Source of the DNA: Chaunax sp. Z400
Lineage: Eukaryota; Chordata; Actinopteri; Lophiiformes; Chaunacidae
Reading direction: 5' to 3'
DNA: 64,000 bases
Assembly (NCBI GenBank): GCA_037577475.1
Contig: CM075197.1
Span: 15,913,518 to 15,977,517 of the forward strand
Both the position numbers and the translations under genes were made by a program. Shown one piece after another: positions 58,852-64,000 of the stretch. Under the pieces are notes generated by a model. That model was given only the letters and a program-made list of their open reading frames with translations. It was not told where the DNA came from and did no database searches. Position 1 is the stretch's first letter; each line of letters begins with the position of its first letter.

Positions 58852-61800
58852 CTACATGGACTCCCCACTCAGCAGGTCCCCAGGCAGCAGCGTATTGATT
58901 GGGGTGGGACTCCCCATGACCCGTCCCTCCTCTGCACTCGGGGGTCCCCACAGGCTGGAATACTGCTGCACACCACCCCACAGCAACTCTCCGCTCGTCT
59001 TCGCTCCGCCTGTTCCCAGGCCACTGCTACCGCTGTTGCTGCCGCCATTGTTGTTGTTGTTCCAGTGGGGTGAGTGACCAATGGGATGGGAGGCTCCGGA
59101 ACCGGCCCCACCCATTCTTGTATGATTGGTGCCTGGAGTGGCCTGCCAGCTGGTTGTTCCGCCAAGCAACTGGCCCTGTGCAAAGAAGCGGTTCACTTCC
59201 TCTTCCCCAGCAAACTCTGCCAGGATGGTTGTGTTCCCAAGCACGCACCTAGATGGAGTGATAGGAGAAAGGTAGATGAATAACATATTGAGAATTAACA
59301 GAGTTAAGCTCTTTGAAGCAGTTCCTTAGGAGACGCACATATGCAGGGACTTCTGAGCCTTGGCAGCTTCATCCTTGGAGCTGTAGCGCACAACAGCATT
59401 CCCCTGTGTCAGGTTGAGGTGGAACGTGATGAGGGGGCCGTGCTGCATGCACAGTGTACGCAAAGTCGAACCGTCAATCTGGAACACAAACATCCACATA
59501 GAGAGCCATTATTGGACAGAATTCTCAGGGAGGCCTAAATTCTCGAAGGCAAAGAGAAAGCAGCCGCTTGTAAACTTTTACCTGTGGTGTGAGGTTCCTC
59601 AGAACCAACCAGCTACTGGTCCTGGTGGAGCTGTCTGTACTCCACGTGGTACCTGCTGTGAATTAGAGGACAGACGTTTTAAGCATGAATTTCATGCTTG
59701 TAAAGATCATATAAAAGTGTCAGCTGACATTTGTTCAACCACAACAAGATTTTCCAAGTTGTTGCCAATCCTGCCTATTCTATACCTTCAAAATTGTCCT
59801 GTGGTTATAAAAAAACATGAAAGTGTTGCTTGCTCTTCGAGTACGCCCAAACTGCAGACATCACAACATGCACACCAACACAGTGGCCCCATAATCTAAC
59901 CTTTAGACAACTTTCACGACATCATAAGAAATGCCTTTAACTTTGTGTCATAGTTACGGAGTATGTGTCTCATCTATTTCATTTTTTTTTATTTTTATGT
60001 CCTATATTTTAACAGTAAGGACAAGAACATTAGTTTCTAGGTTATATGTCTTCATGTTTTAGCTGCCATAAACCTGTTTAATTATCTTGTGTAATCAAGA
60101 AATAGTATTTTAAGTTATTTCATAACTTTTATTGTATTGAAATTATTTTCTTCTTACTAACTTATTTTGCTCGGCTGTTTGAGGTCATTTCGTGCGACAA
60201 TAAGAGATAATAATTAAAACAAAGTTTAAAAAAGTGACAAAAAGCAGCTGGCATCATCTGCTTAACTACTTTTGTCATCTTACTTGTCATCTTTATATAA
60301 AAAAATGCTTTTAAAAGATATATTAAAAGGTTCAAATGTTTTAGCTTTGACTAATGATGGAGCCTAGTTAGATTGTTGTTGTTGTATTAATCCAGCAATA
60401 TTCAACCCCAAATACTTTATTATGAGCCCACCTGTGGTGTAAGAGCTGCTCCAGCCTTGGGCCAGGCCTAGGGAGTTGCCCCCCCAGGTTGAGGAAGGCT
60501 TGGTGTTGGTGAGGCCAGGAGGCGGGCGGGAAGGAGCAGTGTTTGTGCTCCGGGGGCCCTGGGGAACCTTCCACAGCTCATGGGAGAGAGAGGCCTGGCT
60601 GTGAGAAATTGGTCCCGGAGACCAAGTAGATTTCATCTCTGACAGTTTACCTGGATGGAAAAGAGTGAAGGAAAAGTTCACCAGTAGAACCCTGACCAAA
60701 GACAGCTGCTCCCACAGGAGAGAGTCCAGCAGAGCAAAATGAATATATTTGCCCAAAGGACAACACTTCCCATGCCAAACACAAAGAGGAAGGAGGTGCA
60801 CTTCATATACTAACACCACAGGGGAAATATACATTGTATGAGAGACACAGTTGACAGGGAGAGATTTTGAATTGGGGTCATACTTGATCAGGAGCGGTGA
60901 CTTTAATTGACAAAAGACATGTGGTTCTCTAGTGGGTGGCTGAGGCTCTGGTTGTTATAGGAGGGAGAGGATAATGCTGATTTGCAGTGATTCAGACACT
61001 GCAATGTGGGGGGAGAGCATTATTGATAAACCATGTACCTGCATCGTCCGTCTCCGGGGACGACATACTGAACGAGCTAGTGTAGGCACTGACTGGCCAA
61101 TCTGTGGAGGGAGGCAGAGCCTCATTCTGAGATGAAGTGGGAGAGGAACCTAAGCCGATGCCATCAACACAAAAAACAGACAGACACGAACAAATAAGGA
61201 AAGAATAGAGGATAGAGAAAATGGAGCAAAGAAAAAATGCACTACAAAAGATGATGGTAAGCCCATTAAGAAGAGAAGAAGATAAACTGGTCAATGACAA
61301 TGACTGTAGAGGCAGTTAAAAGTAGGAAAATGAAAAAAGAATAAAAAGCACGGTCTCTGGTGGCAGGATGATACCGTCAGACAGCTTTAGTGGGCTATTT
61401 ATAAACCTTTTCAGATTGTGCTTGGATACACTGTGACATGGTGCTATACTTGTAGGTCAGGTCTGTGACACAAAACTGTACAAGACACTTTACAGCCCTT
61501 GCTCTGATGCTGTTCTCACCTCCACTCCTGTCCCGCAGCAGGTAGCGATTGACATCTTGGATGTTGGTGTTAATGGTGGGCCCACTGGGAACACTGCCAG
61601 GAGTCACGTTGGGGTCAGTCTCAGGGTCGATATTCTGGAGACCCTTCCAGGGCACACCGGGGCAGAACTCTGAAAATCAAAATTAAAATGTTAAAAACAA
61701 AAAATGATTTTTCCCACCATAGATCAATATTTAAGATTACCCATTGATAATCTAAATACTAAAATTAACTGGCAGCTACCAACTATCTGATAATCAGACA

Positions 61801-63979
61801 CCAGCTTTTGGTTGCTGATATTCATCTGAATAGCTACTATATTTTAATTGTTTATAGAGCAATAATAGTCCGTGTACTCACTATTACAATAATGGGAAAT
61901 TTAAACTAGTCGTTGCCAAAATGGCAAACAAGATGAAACAATCTACTGCCAGTGATCTACATCTGGCTCCCAATTGCAAACTGACAAACCATTAATGGCA
62001 AATACTGCAAGTGTTCTAACCTGGTGGCCAGTTGATATTGGTCCCATTGGCCATCTTGTCACTGCTGTTCTTGCCCTGCCCCCAGCTGTCCGGGGGGACC
62101 AGGGGGCTGGTAGGAGATTCTGAGCTGGATATCAGGTTGTAGGGGCTGTAAGAGTCCTCCAGCTGATGGGGCTTACCAGGGGGGCCCATGTTGGCACCTG
62201 AGAAGAATGAAATTCAATGTAGAGGTGTTACGTGGGAAACATTTGGGATTTTTATCAACCCAGTAAACAATGAAAGACAGTGGTTGTTCACACTACTTTT
62301 CATTAAGGAATCTAATGATATGATATAACATTTATAAATCAATCTGTTCTAAACATGATTTACATTGAAGTTAAACTTCTTGGCTGACCCAGATCCAAAA
62401 TCTGCATCTTCAACACAGCCAAAAGACGTAGGAAGCGTAAAAGGAGCTTAATTTAGAAAAGGAATACCTTGTTATTGTTATTTTTAAGAAAACAATTCAT
62501 TATTAATCAATCAATACAAACTTTGTTAGAAAAAAATGTTCTCCAGTTGGGATTCCATTTGTTTCCTCACCATGCTTGGCCAGGTTGGGCTCTAAAGGAG
62601 AGGAGTTTCCAGAGAGGCTTTCGATGGAGTGAGGATGTGTCCACTGTGACAGACGTGATTGAGGCTGGGGGGGTTCCTTCAGAGACATACTTCCCACCTC
62701 CATGCAGTTTACATTCATGTTTGGATTCAGTCCAGCTGAGGAGAGAGATGCATGTTACTGCCCAAGCCCACGAGGATTAGTGCAGCATTATTTATGTACC
62801 ATTAGAAGAGACTGCATAATGCACTCACAGAGAGCGTAGGAGCTGTAGGTGTTGGGAGATGACTGCGGCTCTTTGGTCTGCAGGTCAGGGAGGCCTGGAG
62901 CCTGGGGGTGACCTGGAAATGAATCCAGGGTGGATTTGGCCCCACTAGGGTGCAGGCCTGAGTGGGAGGGGGGTGGCTGCTGTTGCTGCTGCTTCATCAG
63001 CAGAGCCTGGGCCAGCTGACGCTGGTGCTGTTGGATCTGCTGCTGCATGTTATTGATTGTACGTGCGACCTGTGAGGACATCACAATGAAGACATATTTA
63101 GGATCAGTAATGCACAGTTGTTATGTATAACAACTGAAATAAGACTGAATTAATCAACAAAAGCTTTACTTCAGTCAGTTTAATTTATGTTCAATAATTC
63201 TAGCTCTTTAAATTTTAGATTTTCATTGATCAGTGAGTAATATAGACCGGGGATGAAAAGAAAACTGAAGGTTAAGAAGGTAAACATACTTGCTGCTCTT
63301 GTTGTCGAATAGGGCCAGAAACGTTGCGTTGAGCTTGCAACATCTGCTGCTGAATTTGTAAACGCTGGTATGCCTGTGTGTCAGGTATAAGACATGGTTT
63401 CAGTGTCAAAAGATGTCACCGTATCTGTGAGTCCAGTTATAATTCAATAGTATCCAAATGTATTAAGAATAGAATGTAACAATATTGATAAATCTACAAA
63501 GCAGAGAAGGCAGATTTGAGACTCACCAGTTGCAGCTGATAAAGTTGATTCAGAAGGGTCATATGTTGAGGGTTTATTGGTGAGGTTAAAAGTGCAGGAT
63601 TCAGACCAATGTTTTTTGCTGCAAACTGTAAGAGCTGTGCTTGAACCTGGGAAAAAGTATCAACATATACATAAAACCCAGTGTCAAAAGAGTTCTGAAC
63701 TGATGCATAATAAATAAGAAGCTCGATGTGGAGATTTTTATAAAGATTGTAATCTGAATGCTAAATATTTTTGATGCTTTGCCTACTGTTGTTTTTGAGA
63801 TGTAAGCGAGAAATGAGTGTGTGTGTGTGTGTGTGTACCTGAGGGGAGAGAAACTGAGGCACTTGAGCACGTAGACTAGGCTGAGAGGAACTGAGAGGCG
63901 GCACTGGCGGCTGAGGAGGCGGCTGCGGCTGCTGCATGGCCCGAGCTTGTGCTGCTCCACCACCGCCAAACATTCCACT
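58852..63979 (-). CDS. tnrc6c: TNRC6C / GW182, C-terminal 672 residues (partial)
   Basis: Twelve exons in transcript order are in phase: 63979-63839, 63646-63527, 63373-63290, 63069-62829, 62735-62571, 62197-62021, 61669-61520, 61149-61039, 60650-60432, 59655-59582, 59478-59339 and 59248-58852. From the N side: a Pro/Gln-rich stretch; the conserved QLLQFAAKNIGLNPALLTSP; a Gln-rich coiled region; the PAM2 motif around WPPEFCPGVPWKGLQN (61669-61630) that binds PABPC; an RRM (SSWLVLRNLTPQ to LAEFAGEEEVNRFF); and a Trp-containing tail ending LLWGGVQQYSSLWGPP..LLPGDLLSGESM. GW182 proteins bridge Argonaute to PABPC and CCR4-NOT and so silence miRNA targets. The C-terminus LLPGDLLSGES fits TNRC6C rather than A or B. 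The Argonaute-binding GW repeats lie beyond the window's right edge. Confidence 0.95.
59656..60431. other. tnrc6c intron
   Basis: This is a 776-bp AT-rich intron with no exon, RNA gene or recognised repeat. Confidence 0.55.
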
Positions 63980-64000
63980 CTGCAGAATCAAAAGAGAGAT

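Overview
The window is vertebrate nuclear DNA, almost certainly from a ray-finned (teleost) fish. Genes are split by many introns with GT/AG borders, the protein matches are to vertebrate families, the DNA is AT-rich with many CA/TG microsatellites, and the dispersed repeats are types familiar from fish genomes. Nothing looks bacterial or viral. Exon borders were read by eye from splice motifs and reading phase. The gene models therefore close arithmetically in phase but are not supported by transcript data.

Layout. (1) 1-3578, plus: 3' part of adap2 (dual-PH ArfGAP). (2) 5297-19958, plus: complete rhot1 (Miro1 mitochondrial GTPase, 619 aa) with a Cys-rich alternative exon. (3) 21205-24834, plus: a 289-aa PH-domain adaptor with two YDVP motifs that I cannot name. 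(4) 26374-31078, minus: the C17orf75/NJMU-R1 orthologue (392 aa). (5) 32580-37831, plus, head-to-head with it: znf207 (BuGZ, 461 aa). (6) 37832-44079: repeat-rich intergenic DNA with a decayed Tc1-like element and a 350-bp CA array. (7) 44080-47239, minus: a zp3-type egg-coat gene (538 aa), flanked by two copies of one inverted-repeat element. (8) 49195-51824, plus: a one-Ig-domain receptor resembling CD7. (9) 52151-63979, minus: 3' half of tnrc6c (GW182), with a very long 3' UTR running tail-to-tail into the CD7-like gene.

The order adap2 - rhot1 - C17orf75 - znf207 matches human 17q11.2. CD7 and TNRC6C are on human 17q25. The genes are housekeeping or tissue-specific neighbours and do not form a pathway.

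The most interesting observations are: a U12-type AT-AC intron in C17orf75 with a second U12-type (GT-AG) intron in the divergently placed znf207; a perfect 44-bp palindrome in the CD7-like 3' UTR; loss of the Ig F-strand cysteine in the CD7-like protein; a GC-AG intron in zp3; matching long-inverted-repeat elements on both sides of zp3; a CCAAT-box cluster before znf207; and an orphan exon-like segment after znf207. I did not see a wholly new multi-gene system.
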